Assembly (NCBI GenBank): GCA_030407315.1
Contig: JALQPE010002028.1
Location: forward strand, 124,001-188,000
Reading direction: 5' to 3'
Length of the DNA stretch: 64,000 nucleotides
DNA from: Asparagopsis taxiformis
Lineage: Eukaryota; Rhodophyta; Florideophyceae; Bonnemaisoniales; Bonnemaisoniaceae
The notes under the pieces were generated by a model. The model was not told the DNA's origin. It saw nothing but the letters and a program-made list of their open reading frames with translations, and made no database searches. Shown one piece after another: positions 19,743 to 29,062 of the stretch. The number at the start of each line of letters is the position of its first letter. The stretch's first letter is position 1. The translations under genes and the position numbers were made by a program.

Positions 19743-21542
19743 TTAGGTTACATGTACTCTACCGTGTTTGAGGTACGAAAACTCGTGTTCGGACACAGGA
19801 CCATCCGCTAAGGCTTTCTCTAGTGCGCGTACAGCGTCCAACATCCCCTCATCGTTACATGCAAATGTACCCCAGCGATGCGCCACGGATCGACGCGCGT
19901 GTAGGTCACGATGAATGAAGAGCATGTCTACAGCATCACCCTGCACGCCTGACATTACAAGGCGTGGTTTGAAGCCGCCAATCGGCAAGAACGCAGTGTC
20001 ACATGAGCCATATCTCCTATAAATCTCCTTGAACACAGGGCAGCACGGTCCACCAAATCTATCACGCTGTTCGAAATATTCACTATCCTCGATCTCTCGA
20101 CTCACGGAACGGTAGCCCGTTGCACCGGCAAAAAATATACGATGATGCGGTGAGCGAATCACCCACGAGCACCAAAGCGCATCATCACGAATACTATAAT
20201 GCTGTGCAGGTGTGCAAACAAACTTGTTGTCACCAATGGAATGTTCTTGCCACCAATCGAGCTCGACAATAGATGCTTCTGCAATACCGGCAGTGAGCAA
20301 CAAGTGCTTCAAGCCCAGCGGCACAAGCCAGGTAGTGACGCGGGTGCTTAAAGCAGCCACCGCTGTCTTATCGTAGTGATCGTAACATGCGCTTGACAAA
20401 ATAACAGCATCGATAGTTTGCGGAAGTTGATCAATTTCACAAGGTGGAGGTATTAGTCTGCGGGGACCCAGCGGACCCAATCGGTTGCTCCATACTGGGT
20501 CGGTCAAAATGGTAAGCCCTCTCATCTGCAATAAAAACGTACAATGTCCAATCCAGGTACTGGCAAGCGCATACTTATCCTTCTCCAAGGCCTCAGCACC
20601 CTCGCTAAAGTCTGGGCGGTCGGCGAGCAGTAGCATTGAAGCGAGCAGCTCATCGGGGGGCCGTCTGTCCTTTGCGACTTTATGAAAGAAGGTGCGCGAG
20701 CCGGAGCCACCGCGTGCGCGAAGGCTATTTTCCTTGAGTGCGGAAGCCCACGGATTGGTGAAGCCACCATGTAGACGATGATGAGGGGGCAGTTCGGGTC
20801 TTGGTTTGCGATGTGCGCGTTGACGCGCTGCAGAGATGACAGCCGCAGCCACGCTGCGTTCTACAATACCTGTTTTGCTGACGCGGGCCACACGCGCCGA
20901 GTAGGGTTTGTCGTCGTCATTGAGATAGGCAGCGTTTGAGTGAATTCGGGGGTTGCGTGATTGATGTGTTTCTGCCTCGGGTTGCATGGTGTGCAGGTTG
21001 GGCGCGGAACGGGTATCTATTGGCGAATCTACAGGTTGGGGCGGCTGCGGGTGTGGAAGCGGCGCTTTAAGCGATGCAATGGGCGGCGGGGTGGTCGGGG
21101 GCGAGACTGGGGCGACAATTGGGGCAGCAGTGGTGGCGGGGGCGGATGAAGCGGCGACAGCAACTGGCGGGGTGGGGGCGGGGGCGGTGCGTAGGGTGAA
21201 ACCGTGTCCGACGCCTTTGAAGACGGTCTTGCCACGTCTGAGCAGGCCGCGTGTCGGGGGCTTATCTGCGGTGACATGATCGGTCATGAATGCTGCATCG
21301 GCGTCTGTGATGTTGCGTTTCTTGAGAAAGGTCGAGGAGGGCATGTAGGCGGGGCTGTGCTCCGGGGGCGGGGAGCTGGGGACCGAGGAGGCGCGCTGTT
21401 GCTCGACGGGTGGCTGTGGTTCGCGGAGGACGCAAAGGGCTTCTGGAGCGGACGGGGAGGTCGGTAGGGGCGCGCGATTTGTGGAGGGATGGCGTTTGGA
21501 TAGGAGTGTGCGAAGCGTTCGTTGCTCGCGGGCGCGCCCCAT
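19743..21542 (-). CDS. NAPE-PLD-like metallo-beta-lactamase-fold protein lacking most zinc ligands
   Basis: This encodes 599 residues from the ATG at 21542. The N-terminal ~300 residues are Pro/Ala/Ser-rich and low complexity. The C-terminal ~270 residues match N-acylphosphatidylethanolamine phospholipase D: T-W-I-G-H-C-T-F-L-L, L-T-D-P-V-W-S, L-D-W-W-Q-E, T-P-A-Q-H-Y, F-F-A-G-A-T-G-Y, P-I-G-G-F-K-P-R, and W-G-T-F. The dinuclear zinc site is largely missing. The H-x-H-x-D-H motif reads S-A-C-Y-D-H, the bridging Asp of F-A-G-D-T-G-Y is Ala (codon at 20121-20123), and the His before W-G-T-F is Arg with His one residue earlier. Only D-H of the first motif and the His of A-Q-H remain. The fold is probably kept but canonical phospholipase activity is unlikely. 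Codon use resembles neighbours and the frame is intact, so it is not a decayed pseudogene. Confidence 0.85.
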   Translation of the reverse strand: MGRAREQRTLRTLLSKRHPSTNRAPLPTSPSAPEALCVLREPQPPVEQQRASSVPSSPPPEHSPAYMPSSTFLKKRNITDADAAFMTDHVTADKPPTRGLLRRGKTVFKGVGHGFTLRTAPAPTPPVAVAASSAPATTAAPIVAPVSPPTTPPPIASLKAPLPHPQPPQPVDSPIDTRSAPNLHTMQPEAETHQSRNPRIHSNAAYLNDDDKPYSARVARVSKTGIVERSVAAAVISAARQRAHRKPRPELPPHHRLHGGFTNPWASALKENSLRARGGSGSRTFFHKVAKDRRPPDELLASMLLLADRPDFSEGAEALEKDKYALASTWIGHCTFLLQMRGLTILTDPVWSNRLGPLGPRRLIPPPCEIDQLPQTIDAVILSSACYDHYDKTAVAALSTRVTTWLVPLGLKHLLLTAGIAEASIVELDWWQEHSIGDNKFVCTPAQHYSIRDDALWCSWVIRSPHHRIFFAGATGYRSVSREIEDSEYFEQRDRFGGPCCPVFKEIYRRYGSCDTAFLPIGGFKPRLVMSGVQGDAVDMLFIHRDLHARRSVAHRWGTFACNDEGMLDAVRALEKALADGPVSEHEFSYLKHGRVHVT

Positions 21543-21877
21543 GTTGCAATTTGTAGCGGGGTGGCGAGGGAATGGGCTAGTGGGTGGACGGGAATAGGGT
21601 TGTAAGACGGCGGATGGATGACGAGAGGTGACGAATCGGGCGCGGTTGAATTGAATGGGTGTAGACGTGTGACGGGGAGAGTAGGGGTGAGATTTAGTTA
21701 GAATGCGACGGATGTGCAACACTCAGGACTGACCACATCGAGTGAAACGCTGGATATAAATCATTGCGATGCTGCGCGGTGCACTGCACTGCACTGCACT
21801 GCACGACACGTGCGTCCAACAGATGCGCACCAACTGTTTGTTGTTTTACTACCACGACAGTCTGTCGAATCTCATCA
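21543..21877. other. Intergenic between NAPE-PLD-like start and NSUN2 stop
   Basis: This 335-bp gap is the likely promoter and 5' UTR of the NAPE-PLD-like gene. It contains a GCACT pentanucleotide tract. Confidence 0.5.
21778..21806. repeat. (GCACT)n pentanucleotide tract
   Basis: About five nearly perfect 5-mer units, 235 bp upstream of the NAPE-PLD-like start codon. Confidence 0.85.
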
Positions 21878-24772
21878 TTACGTCCGAGCCACTCCCAGTC
21901 GCTCGCCCAGCCTGTCGACTTGCTCGTGCGGCATCACCACATCTACAGAGCTTCTTCCCTTCCATATCACAACCATTTCTTCTCCCTCTTCTCCTTGCTC
22001 CAGAACTAATACCGCGCTTCCGCTCGCCATCTTGTTTAGTTCAACCCTCCCATCTTCTTCCCACTTGTCTATCTTCACCTTGTTTTCACAAATTAGTTTC
22101 GTAAAATCCCTCTTTCCTACTTTTACAATCCGCTTGCTCATGCTTCCCCGCATCAATTGCAAACCATCGTAGATTATCCGAAACTTGCATTCCCCATCTT
22201 TACGGTCCGTACGCTCCAGCACCCGCACCCCGGCGTTCACCACCCGCAACCGCTGCTTCACCGCTATTCCAGCTTCCAATTCAGGAGATCCCAGCGACCG
22301 ACGAAGTAGACTCCGAACTGTCGGCGAAACAACCATCACCCGTCTGAATCCATCCGCGTTCGATCCACGAGTCATAAAACATGCCTCACATTCCCCAACT
22401 TTCAAACCGAAAAACTCCGCCAGTTCCATCAGTGATTCCTTGTTTAGCTTTTCTAGTCCAATCAGTGGATCTTCCGTAATCAGCCTTGTACCTCGCCCTC
22501 CAGTGCTTTCCTCTTTCCTTAAATACCGAACCAGTTTCTTCAACGTCTCACCGTCTACATTCTTTAGTACCTCGAGCGCTTGTACTGGTACAGGTTTCGA
22601 TCCAACATCTTCCTGTTTCTTCTCTTTCTGCAGGAACTGAATCATTCTAGACAACGTGCCCTGGTCTAAGTCCACCCCTTCCAGTGGGTCTTCCGTAAAT
22701 ATTATCGCTCCTCCCTCTTTATCATCTCCACCATCATCCATCTCTTCAACATCTGCTTCTTTGGTTTCTCCAAGTGGCTGATCAATTCTTTCTTCAGCTT
22801 TTACGTCTTCTTGTTTGGTTTCTCCAAGTGGTTGATCAATTCTTTCTTCGACTTTTACGTCTTCTTGTTTGGTTTCTCCAAGTGGTTGATCAATTCTTTC
22901 TTCGATTTTTGCGTCTTCTTGTTTGGTTTCTCCAAGTGGCTGATCAATTCTTTCTTCAGCTTTTACGTCTTCTTGTTTGGTTTCTCCAAGTGGCTGATCA
23001 ATTCTTTCTTCGACTTTTACGTCTTCTTGTTTGGTTTCTCCAAGTGGCTGATCAATTCTTTCTTCGACTTTTACGTCTTCTTGTTTGGTTTCTCCAGGCG
23101 ACTGATCAATTCTTTCTTCAGTTTTCGCACCCTTCTCGTTTCCATCCCAGGCTTCTCCAGGGCTGCCTTCTTTTCTTCTCGCTGCCTCCTCTTCCATATA
23201 CTTACGAGTACGTTCAGCTTTTCCAGCAAGTCTCTCTTCTTCTTCTTTCAACTCTTCCGCTGTAAGCTCCTTTTTCACAAAAACTGATACAAAGAAAGCG
23301 CCTGTATCCTGGTCGTGCGGCACAAGTCGAATACATCTTTCTAGAGGGAAACACCCACTGGCATACTCTTCAGCCGAAGGTGGGAACAGCGATCGGACAA
23401 TTTTCATCTGCCGTCTCAAAGGAACCTGCTCGAAATCTGTAAACCAACCTACGGGTCTAGCACTATCGGTTGTTGACTCGGCCTCTTCACCAGTCCCTTC
23501 AGTCTCTGTTTTGTCTTCTACTTCTGCATCCGACACGGGAACATTCGTCGAATTATCCTTCACCATCCACTTTTTCAGACCAGCTCGCCTTTTGAGTCCT
23601 GGCAGCATGTCAGATACATCAAGCAGTTCAAGCTTCCTACCATACTTGCGGAGAGCATGTGCGACAACCGCTTCATTTTCAACAGGGTTCATCGAGCAGG
23701 TCGAGTACACAAGCCTACCGCCCGGTTTGAGGATATCAATTCCGCGCTCCAGAATTTGTCGCTGCAAACGATGAATGCCAATTCCGAGAGATGACGACCA
23801 TCTGCGCCAAATGTCAGGTGCTTTTCGTAGCGTACCATCTCCAGTACATGGTACATCACAGAGAACGCGGTCAAATTCCATGATCTTGGGGAAGTTTTGC
23901 GCCTCATGATGTGTCACGACCAAGTCGGGAGATGCAAATCGTTTCAATTGATGTGACAGCATCCAGCACCGCTTGATATTGGCATCATTCGCAATCACAA
24001 CACCATTGTCCGTTAGCGATTCTCGGGGACCTGGAAGAATTGCAAGTTCGTCAAGAATCTGCGCAGTTTTCGAGCCCGGAGCCGCACACAGATCTATCAC
24101 AGTGTCACCTCGACGGACATTGAGTACGAGCGGTGGTATCATACTCACAGCCTCCTGTCTGTTAATTGCACCGATATCGTTCATTTGGATGAGGAACTTG
24201 TGGAAGGGCGATAGCGCATTATCCCTTCGCAGCATTTGGCGCGGCGCAGAAACGGTCCACGCCATTCCATCCGGATACCACGGAAGCTGTGATGGTGGCT
24301 TGATTTCATCGTGTTTCTTACTCTCTTTCGCGACCTCGTGGAACAGATCGGTCATCTCGCCCTTGAGACGCTCCTGAATTGTGCGCGAAAACTTGCCATT
24401 GGCGGTGACTCGGAAGCTTGTGGGGAGCGGTGTCGCGAGACATTGAAGGAATTCCTCAAACTCGTCCTCCGGAACGATATTTTGGGCCCTGTAATAGGCC
24501 TCCAATTCTTTGTTGTTGCGCTCGTCATCGCCGGTATAGTCTGCGTCATAGCGGCTCTTTCGGTTGTCGCGTCGTGGGGGGCGTGGTGGATAATTCTTAT
24601 CACCCTTTCGATGCCGTTTCGTTGGTAGGTCTACTTTGTGTTGTGAACGGCGCTTGCGCGAATGGTTGTGCAATGCCATGTACAACCTTTTCTGTACCTC
24701 GCGCTTCGTGTATCCCCTCGGATTTGCGGGAGGTCCAGACGATTGCGCACCTTCCTCAGCGGTATTATTCAT
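21878..24772 (-). CDS. NSUN2: NSUN2/TRM4-type RNA cytosine-5 methyltransferase with internal repeat array
   Basis: This encodes 964 residues, longer than the usual ~680-770. The Nop2/Sun core is in the N-terminal half: F-R-V-T-A near residue 115, the SAM-binding motif C-A-A-P-G-S-K-T, the substrate-binding D-V-P-C-T-G-D-G-T near residue 307, and Y-S-T-C-S-M-N-P-V-E-N near residue 357 with the second (catalytic) Cys. The order and the P-E-D-E-F-E-E-F N-terminal region match TRM4/NSUN2, which makes m5C in tRNAs. The extra length is an acidic/charged insert near residues 550-670, made of seven copies of an 18-residue unit with core E-E-R-I-D-Q-P-L-G-E-T-K-Q-E-D. A second, looser repeat follows (E-D-P-L-x-G with a leucine-rich helix), then a conserved C-terminal domain. 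The 5' end is divergent from CAP-G. Confidence 0.93.
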   Translation of the reverse strand: MNNTAEEGAQSSGPPANPRGYTKREVQKRLYMALHNHSRKRRSQHKVDLPTKRHRKGDKNYPPRPPRRDNRKSRYDADYTGDDERNNKELEAYYRAQNIVPEDEFEEFLQCLATPLPTSFRVTANGKFSRTIQERLKGEMTDLFHEVAKESKKHDEIKPPSQLPWYPDGMAWTVSAPRQMLRRDNALSPFHKFLIQMNDIGAINRQEAVSMIPPLVLNVRRGDTVIDLCAAPGSKTAQILDELAILPGPRESLTDNGVVIANDANIKRCWMLSHQLKRFASPDLVVTHHEAQNFPKIMEFDRVLCDVPCTGDGTLRKAPDIWRRWSSSLGIGIHRLQRQILERGIDILKPGGRLVYSTCSMNPVENEAVVAHALRKYGRKLELLDVSDMLPGLKRRAGLKKWMVKDNSTNVPVSDAEVEDKTETEGTGEEAESTTDSARPVGWFTDFEQVPLRRQMKIVRSLFPPSAEEYASGCFPLERCIRLVPHDQDTGAFFVSVFVKKELTAEELKEEEERLAGKAERTRKYMEEEAARRKEGSPGEAWDGNEKGAKTEERIDQSPGETKQEDVKVEERIDQPLGETKQEDVKVEERIDQPLGETKQEDVKAEERIDQPLGETKQEDAKIEERIDQPLGETKQEDVKVEERIDQPLGETKQEDVKAEERIDQPLGETKEADVEEMDDGGDDKEGGAIIFTEDPLEGVDLDQGTLSRMIQFLQKEKKQEDVGSKPVPVQALEVLKNVDGETLKKLVRYLRKEESTGGRGTRLITEDPLIGLEKLNKESLMELAEFFGLKVGECEACFMTRGSNADGFRRVMVVSPTVRSLLRRSLGSPELEAGIAVKQRLRVVNAGVRVLERTDRKDGECKFRIIYDGLQLMRGSMSKRIVKVGKRDFTKLICENKVKIDKWEEDGRVELNKMASGSAVLVLEQGEEGEEMVVIWKGRSSVDVVMPHEQVDRLGERLGVART
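22775..23150. repeat. 54-bp tandem coding repeat inside NSUN2
   Basis: Unit starts can be read at 22775, 22829, 22883, 22937, 22991 and 23045, with a degenerate unit at 23099. Spacing is exactly 54 bp and copies differ by only a few bases. On the coding strand each unit gives 18 residues. Both strands remain open across the array in more than one frame because the unit length is a multiple of three. Confidence 0.95.
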
Positions 24773-25252
24773 TCCAATTCTGCGAAATGAATTAGCAAGT
24801 AAACCGATGCAGAAAACTTGACAGGAAATCTGGTGACCCTTTCCGTTGAAAGCACAGAATAACGCGCGTCTGTGATGAGGATCCTGGTCGTCGGCCTTCG
24901 CCGTGATAGATGCAGTTCGTCCAGTTAAGTTGGCTGTTACCTTACACGTATCCCACGTCTTTCTTTTTGATCCATGCTTCCTGACATGTTTTGCTCAACT
25001 TTGAAAATTTTGTAAGATTATTGTTGGAAAAGATACTGCAGTGTCTTTTCAAACAACCAATAAAAATTATCTTGCTCCTCCAGTCAAACTTTGAATTTGA
25101 AATCTTCGGGACGTGAGAGTTCAAATCAACTGAACAGCGATAATACTCCTGCAAGTGCACCCTTGGATACCACCGTATCTCATATTTCCTCCAGGACAAG
25201 TTGAGAGGTCCATGGTCCATTCATCAGCATCCCCGCGAACTTGAGAATCCAA
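24773..25252. promoter_or_regulatory. Shared 5' region of NSUN2 and CAP-G
   Basis: A 480-bp divergent intergenic region with no gene seen. It is AT-rich around 25000-25090. A bidirectional promoter is inferred from gene orientation only. Confidence 0.4.
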
Positions 25253-28054
25253 ATGCCCGCGAAAGGCTCTGAAGTGATAGAAAAATGGGTTGCAACGGCT
25301 TTCTCCGATGCACAGCGCTCCCTAGCCACCCACAATCGCTCCGCCCAACTTCTGCTCAAAGCTTTCTCAGCTTCCCCGGAACAATTTCTCTCCGCCTTCA
25401 TTCACGCTCTCAACCGCATACTGATTGTATTTACGCGTGAACCTGCAGTGGAGCGCCTCGTGCAATTCATCTCCCATTTCGCGGCTGATCACACGTTATC
25501 TACCGGCAATCTATGTTCCGTTATTCTCGCATACCTCATCGAGCACTCCAATGCAAACAGCCGTGCGGTACGCTTCCGCTGCATGCAGATCATTGCTGCA
25601 ACTTTACAAGCACTTCCCGAAGAGGCAGAGGTGAACGAAGAGATATGGGACCCGCTGTTGAATGCAGTCATGTCCTGCACCCTCGACCGTATTCCGAGAA
25701 TTCGCGCCGTTTCTGCCGCTGCTTTATGCAGGCTTCAGTCCACTGGCAATCCAAAAGACGACGCGGTTGCTGATCACCTTCTGACGATGCTTTCGTCTGA
25801 TAGCTCCGCTGCTGTTCGCAAGGCAGCTATGCAAGCAGTAGCAGTGACAGAGTATAACCTTCCGTGGGTTATGCGTAGAACGAGAGATGTGCGTGAAGAC
25901 GTTCGAAAGACTGCTTTCGAAACACTCGCACGAAAGGTCAGTCCAGAGTGTATCGATATGGAACAACGGTTATCTCTGCTTCGGGCTGGACTCAAGGACC
26001 GCTCGGAACTTGTACGCACTGCTTGTAAGCAGACACTACTCGTCGAGGGCTGGCTAGAGGGCGCATGTGCTGGAAATGTGTTCGACCTCATCGACTTGCT
26101 TGGATGTCAAAAGTACGAAGAAGATGTATTAATGGCATTGCGTGCTGTCTTGGAGTCTTCCAAGCACAGAGAGCTACTCGACACCGTTGAAATTGATGTA
26201 AACAACCTCACGTCGTCCGATGTACTCGTGTTGAGGTCACTGTCAGATACGAAGGAGAAGGAACACTTTATGGAGAAGTATATCCCTTCGACACTAGTCT
26301 ATGCAGAGGTTTTAAAGTATTACGCTGTGGATCGATTTGCATCATGTCATCTTCTGCAAATCTGTAAGAGCATAGACATGAGCGACGAGTCCGGCCGCAG
26401 AAATCTCGAGAGCACCTTGCGCACCGAATTTCTGGCAAGCCAGAATGTTAGTGAGGATACAATTCCGGGCGCAGTCCGGGCCATGCGACGCACTATGCTA
26501 GAAGACGAAGAGACTTCTCGTATTCTTCTCGATATTGTCCAGAACGACATACTGCACACATCGGCTGAAGACGGCGAAGAAGAGAACATCGACGTTGAGC
26601 TTGAGGATTGGCAGCAAATGAGAACCCTGAATATCTGCTTAGAAGTCCTGCGTATTTCTCAACAAGGACGAGATAGTGCGTGCACATCCAACTCTCTGTG
26701 CCTCAACTTGGTAGAGGCTTCAGTACTTCCCAGTCTCATGAGCGTTGATGAAGCGAAGAGAAAAAAGGCACTGGAGTGTCTCGGGCTGTTTTGCCTCCTG
26801 GACAAGTCTGGAACTGAGGCAAGAATGAAATTGCCGCTATTCATTCAAGTGAGCAAGACAGATGTTCCGGAAATTCAGGAACTAGCCATGCAGGTAATAA
26901 TCGACTTTCTGATGTTGTTTGACTTTAAAGACAATCAAGAGGGGGACCATACAATTGGCAGTTGTGATCAAGAAATCAGTGACGGTGCCGGAGATGACTT
27001 TGAGGATGGCTCTAAAGTTAACTGCAAAAAAGAACCAGTTGAAGCAAAGATAACTGTGGTGAAGAATGAGCCAATAGATTGTGATGTGTCATCGATGGCC
27101 GAGGAATGTGTATCGCTTCTTTCTCGATATTTAACACATTCAGAAAGGGAAATGCGAACAATTGCAGCTCAAGGACTTGCGCGACTTTTGTTCGTTCGTC
27201 GAATTGCACCTAATGCACCTCTACTTGCAAAACTGCTCATCGTTCATCATAATCCCACGACTGAAGATGATGACTTACTCCGACAATGTCTATCGGTTTT
27301 CTTCCCTGCATTTGCCATGTCATCGCCTCTAAATCGACTGGGTCTGGAAGAAGCATTTATGCAAACATGTCGTCTTCTACTGATTGCACCATCAACAAGC
27401 CCTCTGAGCAAGATATGTGTCGTGCAGCTCGCTCAATATATCCTTCATTTGACGAATCCTTCAATCGCGCAGAAAAGGCAATCTTCTGAATATTCGGGTC
27501 TCTCTGCAGACCTGATTCACGAACGGCTTGCTCTTGCGATTCTCAACGAAATTATCACCGTCCTTGAACATGGAGAGGTGGCAAATGCGCGGTTGTATGG
27601 ACGTATTTTATCGAGTTTCAGATTGTCCTGTGGTATTGAGAATCATGCTGAACTCGTGCAGCTTCGGAAGCTATGTCAAATTACTATAGATGAATGTGAA
27701 GACAGGCGTCTATCAACAGTGTTGAAGAAATTTAAGGATCGAGTAGAAACTTGGTTGAAAAGTGCTGCCGAGATGCAGCAAAAGTCATCAGAGGATTCTG
27801 AAAACAAGAGAGTGTCAAAAGCAGAGAGTGGAACGACCGGACATGAAGATGATATTTCGCATGTTACCAATCACCACTCTAGTAGTTCCAGTGTGATGAG
27901 TGGAAACGAGAAGCATCAGCTTGACAAGGGCGTCGTCGTAGAGGATAGTCAAGCTTTTGAAAAGCGGGAGATTGCACAAAATTTACGAAGAACAAGACGA
28001 ACTCGAGGTTCTGCATCCAACGACAAAAATGTCGAAGTAGTCATAGTTGAATGA
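25253..28054 (+). CDS. NCAPG: Condensin complex subunit 3 (CAP-G/YCG1)
   Basis: This encodes 933 residues from the ATG at 25253. The protein is a long alpha-helical HEAT-repeat array. Near residue 45 it has F-L-S-A-F-I-H-A-L-N-R-I-L followed by R-E-P-A-V-E-R-L-V-Q-F, the conserved N-terminal signature of CAP-G. Further HEAT units show V-R-x-R-x-x-x-L-Q-I type helices and R-D-V-R-E-D-V-R-K-T-A-F. An acidic disordered loop sits near residues 560-620 and the C-terminal ~100 residues are charged and end in a basic R-R-T-R-R-T-R-G segment. With CAP-H, CAP-D2 and SMC2/4 it compacts mitotic chromosomes, the CAP-G/CAP-H pair binding DNA. The match is to overall pattern plus the N-terminal signature. 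Confidence 0.88.
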   Translation: MPAKGSEVIEKWVATAFSDAQRSLATHNRSAQLLLKAFSASPEQFLSAFIHALNRILIVFTREPAVERLVQFISHFAADHTLSTGNLCSVILAYLIEHSNANSRAVRFRCMQIIAATLQALPEEAEVNEEIWDPLLNAVMSCTLDRIPRIRAVSAAALCRLQSTGNPKDDAVADHLLTMLSSDSSAAVRKAAMQAVAVTEYNLPWVMRRTRDVREDVRKTAFETLARKVSPECIDMEQRLSLLRAGLKDRSELVRTACKQTLLVEGWLEGACAGNVFDLIDLLGCQKYEEDVLMALRAVLESSKHRELLDTVEIDVNNLTSSDVLVLRSLSDTKEKEHFMEKYIPSTLVYAEVLKYYAVDRFASCHLLQICKSIDMSDESGRRNLESTLRTEFLASQNVSEDTIPGAVRAMRRTMLEDEETSRILLDIVQNDILHTSAEDGEEENIDVELEDWQQMRTLNICLEVLRISQQGRDSACTSNSLCLNLVEASVLPSLMSVDEAKRKKALECLGLFCLLDKSGTEARMKLPLFIQVSKTDVPEIQELAMQVIIDFLMLFDFKDNQEGDHTIGSCDQEISDGAGDDFEDGSKVNCKKEPVEAKITVVKNEPIDCDVSSMAEECVSLLSRYLTHSEREMRTIAAQGLARLLFVRRIAPNAPLLAKLLIVHHNPTTEDDDLLRQCLSVFFPAFAMSSPLNRLGLEEAFMQTCRLLLIAPSTSPLSKICVVQLAQYILHLTNPSIAQKRQSSEYSGLSADLIHERLALAILNEIITVLEHGEVANARLYGRILSSFRLSCGIENHAELVQLRKLCQITIDECEDRRLSTVLKKFKDRVETWLKSAAEMQQKSSEDSENKRVSKAESGTTGHEDDISHVTNHHSSSSSVMSGNEKHQLDKGVVVEDSQAFEKREIAQNLRRTRRTRGSASNDKNVEVVIVE

Positions 28055-29062
28055 CTGTGATGGCACCAATTTTCGCATTGTATTGTAGATATGAATTGTA
28101 TAGTTAAAATCCAAGTGCTGCATGACTCGAGATCTCCCTCCATTAAGAAATCTAGGGCGAGTCTCAAAACGCTGGGTAACCAAGCATTGGTGTTTTTACA
28201 CGCGCACTTAAGATCACGTGATTTCGCACATGGTCCATGATGGTACTTGACACACTGAGCACTGAGAAGAGCGTTACCAATTAGTGCCGTGCCTAGATGC
28301 ATCATATGGGTCGTGTATATTTCGCATTGACTCATGCACTTTTATGAACCATGGAAATGATGTTGTGTTTGGCAAATATCATTTCCTGCGATCATGCTAT
28401 GGTTGTCGGAAAAGATTCTACAAGCAGAAGTCGTCATACAATTGCCTAAATTTGAACAACTGTAAGGGAAAGGCGTCTAAACTACCTACGCTGTCAACAC
28501 AATTGAGGGTGACATACCCGAGCTTCTTTGCTCGGTCATTGCGATCGCGTATTTTCCCTCACCCACTGCTACAATCTGCCTGCTGATAGTGTTCGTGCAT
28601 GCTTAGTGACCTGCACTTCGGTAACACTGTGTACCGGCGTTGGTGATAGCTGATGGATGACGACTAGAGTCCTTACCAGTACCTAAGGAAGATAAGACAG
28701 GTTGCGCAGGGTGTAGCTTGGTAGGAAGAGTGCTCGCTTCTGCGATCTCGCTGCGAATCGACAGGAATCATCGCTACCGAGCATTTCAGAGTTTATGATC
28801 AGGATGGTAGATAGATACAATTTTCGTCTGCGAATTTCAGAGATGTACAACAAAACTGAATATATCATCTTCTAATCTGGGCAACGTATCACTCTCTCCT
28901 AAACAACTGGCTTCTCTCGACGAGAAAGTCTAACTATATGCAATTGTGGTCAGCCCAGATCACACACAAACGTAGCTATCCCCAAATCTCTCGTTTCGAT
29001 CTCCACCTAGAATTTACTACGGCTATCTCTCGCGCTGCTACAACATTTCCATCTTATTTGGC
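28055..29062. other. Intergenic, no gene seen
   Basis: About 1 kb between same-strand genes. Short frames on both strands lack domains, and I see no convincing tRNA or repeat. Confidence 0.5.

Noticed and set aside
18835..19746. 303-codon plus-strand frame overlapping the SPT6 3' end
   Set aside because: It is a shifted frame in the low-complexity SPT6 tail with no domain, and SPT6 is clearly coding there.
22775..23150. CRISPR-like array
   Set aside because: Units are contiguous without unique spacers and lie in a eukaryotic coding region.
22774..23287. Open frames on the plus strand with F-L-R-L-L-V-W-F-L-Q-type repeats
   Set aside because: They are the antisense reading of the NSUN2 coding repeat. 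Unit length divisible by three keeps several frames open. The minus strand has the conserved methyltransferase.
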